Source: a virus. From it: DNA of 38,665 nucleotides. The stretch is from IMG/VR virus record IMGVR_UViG_3300010155_000023, positions 1 through 38,665 of that record. One strand, given 5' to 3'. The notes beneath the pieces were generated by a model. The model had not been told where the DNA came from. It saw only the letters and a program-made list of their open reading frames with translations, and did not search any database. A program made the position numbers and the translations under genes. This document shows positions 27,466-34,939 of this stretch, one piece after another (positions within the stretch are counted from its first letter, which is position 1; each line of letters starts with the position of its first letter).

Positions 27466-28398
27466 CTATACTAATTCTAATAGAGTTGTTTTTCCCGAAC
27501 TATTAGAATTGCCAATTAAAATTTTTATTTCCTTGAAAATCATCTCCTTCAATGCGGGATGAATTAATTGTATATTTCTTTTCATGTCATTGTTTCTGTA
27601 TATGTCTTCAAGTTCCGTAACAACTTCATATGCAGATTCATCATTATTTATGTAATTATAAAGAACACTGTCTGTGGCATTACACAATCCATTGGTTGGC
27701 CAATCATAATTTTCAAAATTAGTAACATCTGCAAATGGACTAATCTCGTTAACGCCATTAAAGAATCGACTTGCACTTACATCATAATTGAGGGTTTTTT
27801 CTACTTTAGACAATCTATTATCTGAAAAACAATTAGTATGACCTGTCACTATATCATATTCTCCAGAAGTGTTTTTTCGTAATGCTACAAAATGATCATC
27901 TTCCTTCAAAGAACCAACAATCCTAGATGAAGACAATTTATACAAATCAGGATCCCACTTATCTACTATAGCGTAATTTAACATACTAGAAGTAATTCCA
28001 TCTGGACATCCTTCGGTTCCATTATCACATGTGCTGCCTTGTGCTAGTATGTCTCCACTTTTAAAATTTTTATCATCATAAGTGAAATAACTTTTTCCTG
28101 AATTCTTTAAAAATCTTTGAATTTCACTAGAGTTCTTAGGCCATTCAGATATAGGATCCATATAGTTGTTGGAAAACAACACCAACCAAGACCATTTTTG
28201 CGAACCATAAAATTTTAGTGCAATATCTTCTGGGTCATTCCCGTCCCTTACATTATATTCAATAAAGATTTTTTGGTTCGATAATGTCTTTTTTGAAAAT
28301 TTTATTCTTCTAAAAACATCACAAAGGTCCACAGAAAACCCACCGGTTAGACCGCTTAAATCATAATTCTTTATAGAGGGAAACATTTCAAAAAACAT
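27466..28398 (-). CDS. 53: Baseplate wedge protein gp53-like, 310 aa
   Basis: Residues about 45-90 read IEYNVRDGNDPEDIALKFYG, then WSWLVLFSNNYMDP and EWP. This is the LysM-like start of gp53: I-x-x-G-x-x-P-E-x-x-A-x-x-x-Y-G ... W-x-x-L-x-x-N-x-x-x-D-P ... W. Gp53 is the wedge protein that binds near gp25/gp6 and is needed for wedge-hub assembly. T4 gp53 is 196 residues; the extra C-terminal 150 residues are not recognised. GAGG lies about 10 bases before ATG 28398. The neighbours (tube cap before, hub after) agree with the order in marine T4-like phages. Confidence 0.88.
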   Translation of the reverse strand: MFFEMFPSIKNYDLSGLTGGFSVDLCDVFRRIKFSKKTLSNQKIFIEYNVRDGNDPEDIALKFYGSQKWSWLVLFSNNYMDPISEWPKNSSEIQRFLKNSGKSYFTYDDKNFKSGDILAQGSTCDNGTEGCPDGITSSMLNYAIVDKWDPDLYKLSSSRIVGSLKEDDHFVALRKNTSGEYDIVTGHTNCFSDNRLSKVEKTLNYDVSASRFFNGVNEISPFADVTNFENYDWPTNGLCNATDSVLYNYINNDESAYEVVTELEDIYRNNDMKRNIQLIHPALKEMIFKEIKILIGNSNSSGKTTLLELV

Positions 28399-28410
28399 AT
28401 TACTTTATCC

Positions 28411-29205
28411 TCATTTTAGTAAATCTTGTATCATGGTGGGAACGAATGCAACGGAACGAGATACTACTTTCCCACCGCCAGGCTTCGAGGCGTCAAAATA
28501 ATTAGGTTCTAATTCATAAAACACCAATGTTAGTTTTGTCGCATGTGGGTAAAAACCTTCTCCACCTTCGCCTGACATTGCTCTGGGACCATGGGGTTCT
28601 CTGTCAATTAGACATTCTGCTAACACAGCGGGCTGAAAAGATAAATCCCAATCCTCATTCACAGAACCACCCTCATTTTCAACTTGTATTATCCACAACA
28701 TGGGGTGCATCGCACCGGCTACGACCGCCATACCAGCGGTCATTTGATACACACTTTGCCTAAATGCATCACATATTTTTGTTATTTCTTTTGCTTCGTT
28801 TACATCTTTGGGGACCATATCAAAATTAAAATGAAATTTTCTAATATCTGAACCTTTAAAAATTGCATCTTGCGATTGAGGCATCACAATCCCCGAGGCT
28901 TTAACACCACCCATTATAAGTTTAGTCACCCAAACCGGAAGTTTACTATTTATAACATTCTTTAAAGCCGCGGTCGTGCTCATCAGGGGACTGTTTCCCA
29001 TAGAATACTGACTTCTATCAGATATCGCATATTCTTTTGGCATATTAATTCTTATTCGATGATTCGGAAAGCCTTCAACATTCTCAAGCACGTCCTCGGC
29101 CACACCTCTTGCGGCCATTATCCCCGTATATGGCACATTCTTAAAAGTGACCCAAAGAGGCACTTCAGTTTCTGTATATGAATTTGGATATTGTAAATTG
29201 GCCAT
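28411..29205 (-). CDS. 48: Baseplate tail-tube cap/initiator, gp48/gp54-like, 264 aa
   Basis: The first ATG of the frame (29298) would add a hydrophobic 31-residue stretch overlapping the divergent gene. ATG 29205 has a perfect GGAGGTAA upstream and begins MANLQYP, so I chose it. Signature segments: PKEYAISDRSQYS, FKGSDIRKFHFNFDMVPKDVNEAKEI, an A-M-x-P-x-L-W-x-I core, and a C-terminal TKLTLVFYELEP. These match the tube-fold cap proteins of T4-like phages, which sit on the hub and start tail-tube polymerisation. It is the first gene of the long minus-strand operon. Confidence 0.85.
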   Translation of the reverse strand: MANLQYPNSYTETEVPLWVTFKNVPYTGIMAARGVAEDVLENVEGFPNHRIRINMPKEYAISDRSQYSMGNSPLMSTTAALKNVINSKLPVWVTKLIMGGVKASGIVMPQSQDAIFKGSDIRKFHFNFDMVPKDVNEAKEITKICDAFRQSVYQMTAGMAVVAGAMHPMLWIIQVENEGGSVNEDWDLSFQPAVLAECLIDREPHGPRAMSGEGGEGFYPHATKLTLVFYELEPNYFDASKPGGGKVVSRSVAFVPTMIQDLLK

Positions 29206-29237
29206 ATTTAGGTTACCTCCAATATATATATTATTAT
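29206..29237. promoter_or_regulatory. Divergent 32-base start region with late-promoter-like TATATATA
   Basis: Only 32 bases separate the start codons of the tube cap (minus) and gp4 (plus). They hold GGAGGTAA for the minus gene and a self-complementary TATATATA at 29223-29230, one mismatch from the late octamer in both directions. On the minus strand it is 18 bases from the ATG, like the gp25 promoter. On the plus strand the ATG is only 8 bases away. Confidence 0.45.
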
Positions 29238-29669
29238 ATGGCATATAAAACAAGATATAATCCAACAAACAAATCAAAATACATAGGAAACCCATCAAAT
29301 ATCATTTGTCGTTCTCTATGGGAAAGAAGAGTTTGTAGATATTTAGACGAAAATGTAAATATTATGAGATGGGGTTCTGAGGAAATAACAATTCCATATC
29401 TTTCACCTAAAGATAATAAAATTCATAGATATTTTCCAGATTTTATTGTGGAAAAAAGAAACAAAAATTTAATAGAAACAATTGTAGTTGAAGTGAAACC
29501 GAAAAAACAAACAAAACCACCAAACCGCAAAAAAAGAATCACCAGATCTTACCTACGAGAATGTCTCACATATTCAGTAAATGAAGCAAAATGGGAATCT
29601 GCCAAGGAGTTTTGTAAAAAAAGAGGATGGCGATTTATTATTTTAACAGAAGATAGCATTCTGCCCTAA
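29238..29669 (+). CDS. 4: Head-completion protein gp4-like (gp4/gp50), 143 aa
   Basis: The frame is open from 29178, but homologues begin MAYKxRY, so ATG 29238 is chosen. Key segments: KYIGNPSNIICRSLWERR, MRWGSEEITIPY, IHRYFPDFIVE, VVEVKPKKQTKPP, YLTYSVNEAKWESA-type YSVNEAKWE, and RGWRFIILTE. The pattern E (in WER), PDF and EVKP (E-x-K) fits a PD-(D/E)xK nuclease fold. In T4, gp4 together with gp50/gp65 finishes DNA-filled heads before tail joining. No ribosome-binding site is visible. It is the first gene of the plus-strand block and divergent from the tail-tube cap gene. Confidence 0.93.
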   Translation: MAYKTRYNPTNKSKYIGNPSNIICRSLWERRVCRYLDENVNIMRWGSEEITIPYLSPKDNKIHRYFPDFIVEKRNKNLIETIVVEVKPKKQTKPPNRKKRITRSYLRECLTYSVNEAKWESAKEFCKKRGWRFIILTEDSILP

Positions 29670-29691
29670 ATAATAGGAATGGGGACCACAC

Positions 29692-30219
29692 ATGAGTTCA
29701 AACATATCAGATTTTCGGCAACGTTTTTTGAGAGATCTACAACTTGCATCAAGATATAAACTTAACATATATCCAGGCATGGATTTAGATTTGCCCCCAA
29801 GAACGGATCTATATGCCGAAAGTATTATTCTTCCAGGAAGAAATTTAGAATTCAGTGTAGATGAAATTTGGGGACCTGTTAGAAAAATTCCTCATGCCAG
29901 AACGTATGAATATGAAGCCGTATTAACAATTCCTTTACAAGGAAAATGGGGAATTCGAAAATATTTTGAAGATTGGATGAATAAATTAGTATTTCCTAAA
30001 GATGGTAAATGGTTTGCAAGAGCACCATACGAAGGAACAATAAGCGACAGTATCGTAAAACTAATACCTCAAACAATTAATGATGAAACTGCAACCATAA
30101 TAACTCTATATGAAGCATATCCTATAAACATTTTACCCATAGAAATGGGTCAAAATCTCCAGAACATATATTCTAGTGTGATGGTATTGATGGCTTTCCG
30201 AGAGTATTTAACCGATTAA
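29692..30219 (+). CDS. Tail-tube-fold protein (gp19/gp54-like), 175 aa
   Basis: Residues 8-30 (FLRDLQLASRYKLNIYPG) start a beta domain. Then ESIILPGRNLEFSV, a G-P-x-R-K-I-P block, YEYEAVLTIPLQGKWGIRKYFEDWMNKL, and a closing ATIITLYEAYPINILPIEMG. This is the pattern of T4 gp19-type tube proteins and tube initiators (LPG ... P-x-x-R-x-x-E-x-x-x-x-F ... R-x-x-F-x-x-W). Because a 264-residue cap lies just across the divergent promoter and the gene is next to gp26, I favour a baseplate tube initiator over the major tube protein, but cannot decide. A GGGG tract stands about 9 bases before the ATG. Confidence 0.8.
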   Translation: MSSNISDFRQRFLRDLQLASRYKLNIYPGMDLDLPPRTDLYAESIILPGRNLEFSVDEIWGPVRKIPHARTYEYEAVLTIPLQGKWGIRKYFEDWMNKLVFPKDGKWFARAPYEGTISDSIVKLIPQTINDETATIITLYEAYPINILPIEMGQNLQNIYSSVMVLMAFREYLTD

Positions 30220-30236
30220 TAAGGAGATTTTTGTCT

Positions 30237-30938
30237 ATGTCTTTGTCATCTATTTTAATTAAAGAAACACCAAAATATGAATTGGCCCTTCCGTCATCAA
30301 AAGAAAAGTTTAACTTCAGACCATTTCTAGTCAAGGAAGAGAAAATACTTTTAATATCCCAAGATGGTGGAAATTTACATGAAATGTATTCCGCCATAAG
30401 AGATGTGGTGGAATCGTGCGTAGAGGGAATAGAAAATGTTCAGGACATGCCTTTATTTGACGTTGAATATATTTTTATTCAATTACGAGCAAAGTCTGTA
30501 GGAGAAGTTGTTTTTCCCACATTTACATGTCCAGAAACGGGAGAGCACATTAGTACATCTATAAATTTAACATCAATTAATGTTAAATTTCCTAAAAATC
30601 ATACTGCTGATATAAAGATATCAGAAAATGTATATGTAAAAATGAAGTATCCAACTATTAGTATGATTCTAAATAACGAATCAGAAGAAGAAAATATTTA
30701 CGACACGATAGCATTTTGCATTGAATCTATTTCCAACAAAAAAGAATCCTTTAGCACAAACGATTTTTCCCCCGAAGAAATTAAAGAATTTGTAGATCAT
30801 TTAACAAATGAACAATTTACAAAATTAATGCAATTCCTAGAAACATCACCGAGAATTGAGCACGAAGAGAAATACACAACATCAGATGGTGTTGAAAGGA
30901 GGATAATGTTTAGTGGACTCGGAGATTTTTTTCTATAG
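30237..30938 (+). CDS. 26: Baseplate hub/assembly protein gp26-like (T4_baseplate family), 233 aa
   Basis: ATG 30237 is chosen over the TTG at 30231 because AAGGAG ends 10 bases before it; the TTG would leave only 4. Residues 10-45 (PKYELALPSSKEKFNFRPFLVKEEKILL) are the family signature: P-x-x-x-x-K-F-R-P-F-L-V-K-E-E-K-x-L-L. Later come LPLFDVEYIFIQLRAKSVGE-type 'DVEYIFIQLRAKSVGE' and a Cys pair in FTCPETGE. T4 gp26 is needed to make the hub; its genomic place before the tape-measure gene corresponds to that of lambda gpG-type tail chaperones. The gene ends on seven T residues (30926-30932) just before TAG, where a -1 shift would extend it (see the next entry). Confidence 0.9.
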   Translation: MSLSSILIKETPKYELALPSSKEKFNFRPFLVKEEKILLISQDGGNLHEMYSAIRDVVESCVEGIENVQDMPLFDVEYIFIQLRAKSVGEVVFPTFTCPETGEHISTSINLTSINVKFPKNHTADIKISENVYVKMKYPTISMILNNESEEENIYDTIAFCIESISNKKESFSTNDFSPEEIKEFVDHLTNEQFTKLMQFLETSPRIEHEEKYTTSDGVERRIMFSGLGDFFL

Positions 30939-31123
30939 CCCTCAGTCACATCTCTCTTTTTGATTATTTTACTTTAAATTTTCAGTTGATGCAACATCAC
31001 AAATATAACTTAACTGAATTAGAACAAATGATACCATGGGAAAGAGATATTTATGTGGCACTATTGAGGGAACATATAGATACCGAGAATAAGAAAATTC
31101 TAGAAAAGAACATTAGACAATAA
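30914..31123 (+). CDS. -1 frame extension of gp26 (frameshift product or small gp51-like hub-assembly peptide)
   Basis: The -1 frame opens after a stop at 30911-30913 and runs to TAA 31121-31123. A slip on T_TTT_TTT (30926-30932) would replace the last residue of gp26 with 63 new residues, including LSHISLFDYFTLNFQL, YNLTELEQMIPWERDIYV and a charged helix LLREHIDTENKKIL. The amphipathic 'L-T-E-x-E-x-M-x-P-W-E-R-x-I-Y' segment looks like a conserved hub-assembly C-terminus. The only in-frame ATG (30989) has no Shine-Dalgarno and would give 44 residues. The only window where both frames are open upstream of the gp26 stop is 30914-30935, exactly over the slippery run. I infer programmed frameshifting; internal initiation remains possible. 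Confidence 0.65.
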   Translation, partial: WTRRFFSIALSHISLFDYFTLNFQLMQHHKYNLTELEQMIPWERDIYVALLREHIDTENKKILEKNIRQ

Positions 31124-31134
31124 ACGAGAAAAAT

Positions 31135-32280
31135 ATGAAAGAAAAACCAAACAAAAGAAATCTACTACTAGACGCATTGGATATTCCACAAGAAAAAAAT
31201 AAATCTGATTCTCCACAGATACATAAGGACGATTCAAGAAATTATGATATTCCAAAGGCGGAAAAGGAAATTCCACCAGAAGAAAAACCAAAGAATGAAA
31301 AATCAGTAAAAGAACCAGCAATAAACATTTCTGATCTTAGCGATAAATTGTCTAAAATTTTAAAACTCTTTGTGAACAAAGTTAATAATAAAACAACAAA
31401 CAAATCTCAAATACATGAAAACACAACGTTAAATAAAAAGATACAAAACTATTATCACACCAACAGTCCGAGTATTTTCATCCACGAAAACAACAAACAG
31501 GCTCCCATTAATATAGAAACAGAAAATAAAATAAACTTCAATAGTGTTTTAAATAATAATCGAAAAGATGATGTAAATGCACACACAACAACTAATGATA
31601 TAAATTTCATTGAAACAAAAAACGATTTAAAAGATATTCGTATTACTGATGTCGATAACACAACACACACAACAGATGCAACAGATAACACAAACAAGAA
31701 TATATTCAATGAAGAAAAATACACAACAGACACCACAAACAAGAACACGTTTAACGAAGATCACAACTACAATGTAAATTCAGCCAATGTAAAAAACAAC
31801 AATAGAAGTATATTCAATAAAAGAAACAAAAAAATCAATATGGTGAAGTTTCTCAGCAAGAATAATTCATCATATGAAATTTTACCAGGATTAGAAGATG
31901 GTGGAATCGTACAGAAACCAACTAAAGTTGTTGTTGGGGAAAGCGGACCCGAAGCAATAATTCCACTTGATGAGATAAACACCAATAGCACAATAAAAAG
32001 CAACATTAAAATTGAAAAGGTGCATGAGACATTTTTAAAGAAAACAATAGAATTAGTGCATCAAAACACAGCATTAAAAATGGCCCAGCAAGGCACAATG
32101 TCTGGGTTCGAAAATGTACCAACTAGCGAAAACCAGTTGTCGCCGGGTATGAGTATGCCAATTCCAACACAACCTTCGCCGGGGGGTGGAGCATCAAGTT
32201 CATCTGCGGGAATAAATTCTCTGACTCTTAGCGTACTCATGAAAACTTCTTTGCCATCTTGGAGAAGTAAAATAGGATAA
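31135..32280 (+). CDS. Tape-measure-like tail protein, 381 aa
   Basis: The N-terminal 110 residues are Lys/Glu/Pro-rich, with an amphipathic helix (ISDLSDKLSKILKLFVNKV). Residues about 110-240 are low-complexity Asn/Thr/Lys sequence with loosely repeated NKNIFNEEKYTTDTTN / NKNTFNEDHNYN blocks. Residues about 255-285 read LEDGGIVQKPTKVVVGESG followed by PEAIIPLDEI, a motif (GG-x-x-x-x-P-T-x-x-x-x-G-E-x-G-P-E-A-x-I-P-L) typical of the C-terminal part of phage tape-measure proteins. The position directly after a gp26/frameshift gene also fits. At 381 residues it is short and mostly non-helical, so it might be a tape-associated hub protein rather than the full ruler. A strong terminator follows. 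Confidence 0.75.
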   Translation: MKEKPNKRNLLLDALDIPQEKNKSDSPQIHKDDSRNYDIPKAEKEIPPEEKPKNEKSVKEPAINISDLSDKLSKILKLFVNKVNNKTTNKSQIHENTTLNKKIQNYYHTNSPSIFIHENNKQAPINIETENKINFNSVLNNNRKDDVNAHTTTNDINFIETKNDLKDIRITDVDNTTHTTDATDNTNKNIFNEEKYTTDTTNKNTFNEDHNYNVNSANVKNNNRSIFNKRNKKINMVKFLSKNNSSYEILPGLEDGGIVQKPTKVVVGESGPEAIIPLDEINTNSTIKSNIKIEKVHETFLKKTIELVHQNTALKMAQQGTMSGFENVPTSENQLSPGMSMPIPTQPSPGGGASSSSAGINSLTLSVLMKTSLPSWRSKIG

Positions 32281-32281
32281 T

Positions 32282-32308
32282 AAAAAGGGATCACTAGGAT
32301 CCCTTTTT
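32282..32308. terminator. Bidirectional rho-independent terminator
   Basis: AAAAAGGGATC, a 5-base loop, then GATCCCTTTTT: an 11-bp perfect stem of which the outer 5 bp supply an A/T tract on each side. It lies between the convergent tape-measure-like gene (ends 32280) and gp32 (ends 32341), so it can stop transcripts from both sides. Confidence 0.92.
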
Positions 32309-32340
32309 ATTTCATAGACAATCAATATTTAATAGTTCAA

Positions 32341-33213
32341 TCAGTCGCCTGCCAACTTCTCAAAGTAAGAAAGAGCATCCATATTTTCACCATCGCTGTC
32401 TTCGGTGGTATTTTTGCTTTCGTTTGAATCAGGAGGAGATGAATCGAGTGTTTGGGTTTTATGTTCAATAGAACGAATATCATCACCCACTACCCTATCC
32501 AACTTTGTCTTTAACTCCTTATGTGACTTATATGCACCCGGTTCGACGAAGGGAAGCAATGGATATTGCTTCTTCCAAAGTGCTTCAAGGGCTTCATCAT
32601 CACCATCAAGAAGAGCAGAAGGGTCTGCAAATTCACTTTTATCATAGTTGACAAAACCAGCAACTTTACGCACCTTCATCTTGAAATTTGCACCTTGCCA
32701 AAAATCAAACGGATTGATGGGATCTTCATCTTCAAACTCAGGTTGCATGGCTTCCTGAATTTTATCAAAGATCTTTTTACCATATTTCAAAAGGAAAATC
32801 TTTCCTTCGTTTTCTGGGTTTGCTGGATCACTTACGACAAAAATGTTAGACACATAATGTAATCGTCTCTTTCGGTTTCGTGCAATATCTTTATCTGATT
32901 CTACACCGCTGTTCCATAACTCACTATTTGCTTCACAAACAGGACAACTCTGTCCAAGACTCGTTGGGCAATTTTCAATAAACCAACCACCCTTTCCTTG
33001 GAAACCGTGAGAATAATACTTTGCCCACGGGACATCTTCTCCCTCGCCTGTGGGGAGGAATCGAATAACTGCATAACCGTTACCCACTTTATCCAATTCC
33101 GGACGCCAGAATCGTTCATCTTTAAACGATTCTTTTGAATTGGTTTCTTCGAGTTTCTTGCTCAACTCATCAATGCTATTTAACGAACGCTTTTTGAAAT
33201 CTGAAAAACTCAT
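32341..33213 (-). CDS. 32: Single-stranded DNA-binding protein gp32-like, 290 aa
   Basis: ATG 33213 is chosen (MSFSDFKKRS, with AAGGA 8 bases upstream); an earlier in-frame start at 33249 has no RBS. The N-terminal basic helix (KKRSLNSIDELSKKL) corresponds to the cooperative B domain. The core has YAVIRFLP and a zinc site like that of T4 gp32: His in YYSHGFQ, then Cys in ENCPTS and CPVC (H...C...C-x2-C). The C-terminus is acidic, with a final DALSYFEKLAGD (A domain, which binds partner replication proteins). It coats ssDNA in phage replication, recombination and repair. It has its own sigma-70 promoter and a hairpin-rich leader; T4 gp32 is known to repress its own mRNA. Confidence 0.97.
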   Translation of the reverse strand: MSFSDFKKRSLNSIDELSKKLEETNSKESFKDERFWRPELDKVGNGYAVIRFLPTGEGEDVPWAKYYSHGFQGKGGWFIENCPTSLGQSCPVCEANSELWNSGVESDKDIARNRKRRLHYVSNIFVVSDPANPENEGKIFLLKYGKKIFDKIQEAMQPEFEDEDPINPFDFWQGANFKMKVRKVAGFVNYDKSEFADPSALLDGDDEALEALWKKQYPLLPFVEPGAYKSHKELKTKLDRVVGDDIRSIEHKTQTLDSSPPDSNESKNTTEDSDGENMDALSYFEKLAGD

Positions 33214-33233
33214 GTTTTTTTCCTTTTTGTTTC

Positions 33234-33271
33234 TGTGGGAACTCCCCACATCTAAGTACGGGAACTACCCG
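33234..33271 (-). promoter_or_regulatory. Tandem hairpins in the gp32 leader (candidate translational operator)
   Basis: The transcript carries CGGG-TAGTT-CCCG (33271-33259) and then TGTGGG-GAGTT-CCCACA (33250-33234), eight bases apart, ending about 20 bases before the start codon. Both stems are perfect and both five-base loops end in AGTT. T4 gp32 controls its own translation through a leader pseudoknot, so an analogous operator is a reasonable inference, although the shape differs. Confidence 0.55.
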
Positions 33272-33286
33272 CAACTATTATGAATA

Positions 33287-33314
33287 ATTATACATCTTTA
33301 AATACGAATGTCAA
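33287..33314 (-). promoter_or_regulatory. Sigma-70-type promoter of gp32
   Basis: Consensus TTGACA (33314-33309) and consensus TATAAT (33292-33287) are separated by 16 bases, directly after the gp33 stop. The expected start is near 33280, giving a leader of about 67 bases that contains the two hairpins. Confidence 0.8.
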
Positions 33315-33316
33315 CA

Positions 33317-33541
33317 TTAAAATGGTAATTTTGATGTTTTATCAATAAGGTTAACATCTTGTGCTTCTTTACTGATCTTTTCGATTATAGGCTTGCTCAG
33401 GCATTTAGCAGCCATTTTTAAATCTATTTCAAATTCTTCTGCTAATTCGATGACGGTTTCCATATATTCTAATTTATCATTCAAAACTCGTTGAACTACT
33501 AATTTAGAGAATTCTTTTTTGAAAGAATCATCGAATATCAT
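33317..33541 (-). CDS. 33: Late-promoter transcription co-activator gp33-like, 74 aa
   Basis: The central LEYMETVIELAEEFEIDLKMAA followed by KCLSKPIIEKISKEA and the terminal KTSKLPF match the small gp33 proteins of marine T4-like phages (Y-x-E-x-V-x-x-x-x-E-x-x-x-I-x-x-x-x-x-A-x-x-I). T4 gp33 bridges the RNA polymerase beta flap and the sliding clamp at TATAAATA promoters; the hydrophobic C-terminal residues are its clamp-binding tip. The length is shorter than T4 gp33 (112 aa), as in other marine relatives. It has GGAG 10 bases before the ATG and lies just upstream of gp32; T4 has gp59 between the two, and no gp59 is seen here. Confidence 0.82.
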   Translation of the reverse strand: MIFDDSFKKEFSKLVVQRVLNDKLEYMETVIELAEEFEIDLKMAAKCLSKPIIEKISKEAQDVNLIDKTSKLPF

Positions 33542-33579
33542 ATTAATATCTCCAATGACTTATACATATTATTAGATAC

Positions 33580-33607
33580 ATAATATACTATTTATTAATT
33601 AATTCAA
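33580..33607 (-). promoter_or_regulatory. Possible sigma-70 promoter for gp33
   Basis: TTGAAT (33607-33602) and TATTAT (33585-33580) are spaced by 16 bases, the same spacing as the two strong promoters in this window. It is in the 87-base divergent gap between gp33 and the 434-residue gene. The same gap has an AATAAATA (33596-33589) that could be a degenerate late motif. Confidence 0.4.
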
Positions 33608-33628
33608 GAATTAAATTGGAGAAAATGA

Positions 33629-34933
33629 ATGCCCGATACAGGTCCAAACATTATTATTGATATTAGCGGTAATACCGCAAATATGGCAACCGATTTCCAG
33701 ACTTCTGGGGTTGGCCTCACAAATGCACACATTCCTATCTCTAAGATTGCTTGGGGGGACAGCCTCACCACATATAGAGCAACCGAAACCACACCTTTGC
33801 CCATCTCAATTTACGGAGCATCTGGTGCAACCGAAATAAGTGGTCACATTGGTAGTTCTGGAACATTTTCAGTTGTTAATGCCTCCTCTGGGCTAACCGG
33901 GATTCAATATGTTGCTGTTGCAGGATCTACTAGTGGCGACACTCACATAGGAATAACGGGAAGCATTCACGGAATAAGTGGGGGACTTCCAGTTAATGTT
34001 ACTGGCGGGGTATCCATACTTGGTTCTATGCTGGTTCAAGGATATACTGGTCCTACGGCAGCGGGTGACAGCGGAGTGGATATTGGCGTCCCTGTGTCTA
34101 TAACAGGTGGTAGACGATTAGACAACCTAACGGATAGTGTGGAAGTCACAGGTTCTGTAGAAATTAGCGGTGGACGTTATCTTTCTGCTGGGGCCGATTC
34201 AGTCAAAGCCTATGGTTGGGATGGAGATAAGTATATTTACTCGAAATTGTTTACTGGTAGCGGAACCACGGTGGGTTCTTCGGGTGATGCGATTAATGTG
34301 AACGTCGTTGGTGCTGGAATTTCAGCAGATGTTACAATTTCTAGCACTGTCGGTGTCACCAATGGCAGCGAATCGCCATTAAAGATTCAAGGCTTCACCG
34401 CCGGTGCTGGGTATGATCCAGTAATTATCAGGGGCGAAAATTCTGGTGCAATTGAAGTAACGGCAACATCTGCTCTTAATACCAGCGTTTCGAATGAAGT
34501 TAGTATAAATGATACAGATATAATAAATTCACTCGAAAGTTCATCTAAGCCTTTGATTAGCAACTTGAGCAACATTAGCACAGAATCGTCTAATATATCT
34601 GGAATAAGAAATGATTTAATTTCCGGTAAGGCTAGACTTAAAATAACGGAATTTGAAAAACCAAGCGTAATATACAGTGGATTGGTTGATGCGTCTTCCT
34701 CAGCCTCAGTGATGGGAACATCAACAAAATTAAAAAGTGGTGTTCACCTAAAAGCACATCCAAATAACTCTTCTCATATATTGGTCGGTAGTAACAAATT
34801 GATATCAAATCCGAATCAAGGATATCTGTTAGAAGCAGGAGAATCTATCTTTATAGAGTGCAATAATCTAAATAAAATCTATATTAGATCAGAAGACACA
34901 ACTATTCAAAAAGTTTGTTACATAGGGTCTTAA
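33629..34933 (+). CDS. Beta-rich virion-type structural protein, 434 aa
   Basis: GGAG lies 8 bases before ATG 33629. About residues 45-290 are Gly/Ser/Thr/Val-rich and repetitive (GATEISGHIGSSGTF, GITGSIHGISGGLPVNVTGG, VSITGGRRLDNLTDSVEVTGSV), as in beta-helical or beta-sandwich fibre shafts. A short helical link (SLESSSKPLISNLSNIS) leads to a C-terminal domain (about 345-434) with SGVHLKAHPNNSSHILVG, GYLLEAGESIFIEC and KIYIRSEDTTIQKVCYIG. This last arrangement is common in small phage decoration or fibre-tip domains (A-x-x-x-N-x-x-x-I-x-V-G ... L-x-x-G-E-S-x-x-I). It lies outside the main fibre operon and may be a separate head or tail decoration. No specific family is claimed. Confidence 0.75.
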   Translation: MPDTGPNIIIDISGNTANMATDFQTSGVGLTNAHIPISKIAWGDSLTTYRATETTPLPISIYGASGATEISGHIGSSGTFSVVNASSGLTGIQYVAVAGSTSGDTHIGITGSIHGISGGLPVNVTGGVSILGSMLVQGYTGPTAAGDSGVDIGVPVSITGGRRLDNLTDSVEVTGSVEISGGRYLSAGADSVKAYGWDGDKYIYSKLFTGSGTTVGSSGDAINVNVVGAGISADVTISSTVGVTNGSESPLKIQGFTAGAGYDPVIIRGENSGAIEVTATSALNTSVSNEVSINDTDIINSLESSSKPLISNLSNISTESSNISGIRNDLISGKARLKITEFEKPSVIYSGLVDASSSASVMGTSTKLKSGVHLKAHPNNSSHILVGSNKLISNPNQGYLLEAGESIFIECNNLNKIYIRSEDTTIQKVCYIGS

Positions 34934-34939
34934 GCCTGT

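Noticed and set aside
29178-29237. N-terminal extension of gp4
   Set aside because: It overlaps the coding start of the divergent gene and is not seen in the family, which starts MAYK.
28411-29298. Upstream start giving the tube-cap protein a hydrophobic N-terminal segment
   Set aside because: It would overlap the divergent gp4 gene; ATG 29205 has a perfect GGAGGTAA and begins like homologues.
30897-30908. AGGAGG followed by ATG inside gp26 as start of a separate small gene
   Set aside because: The ATG is in the gp26 frame and would encode only the last ten residues. It might influence ribosomes before the slippery run, but at 23 bases it is farther than usual stimulatory Shine-Dalgarno sequences.
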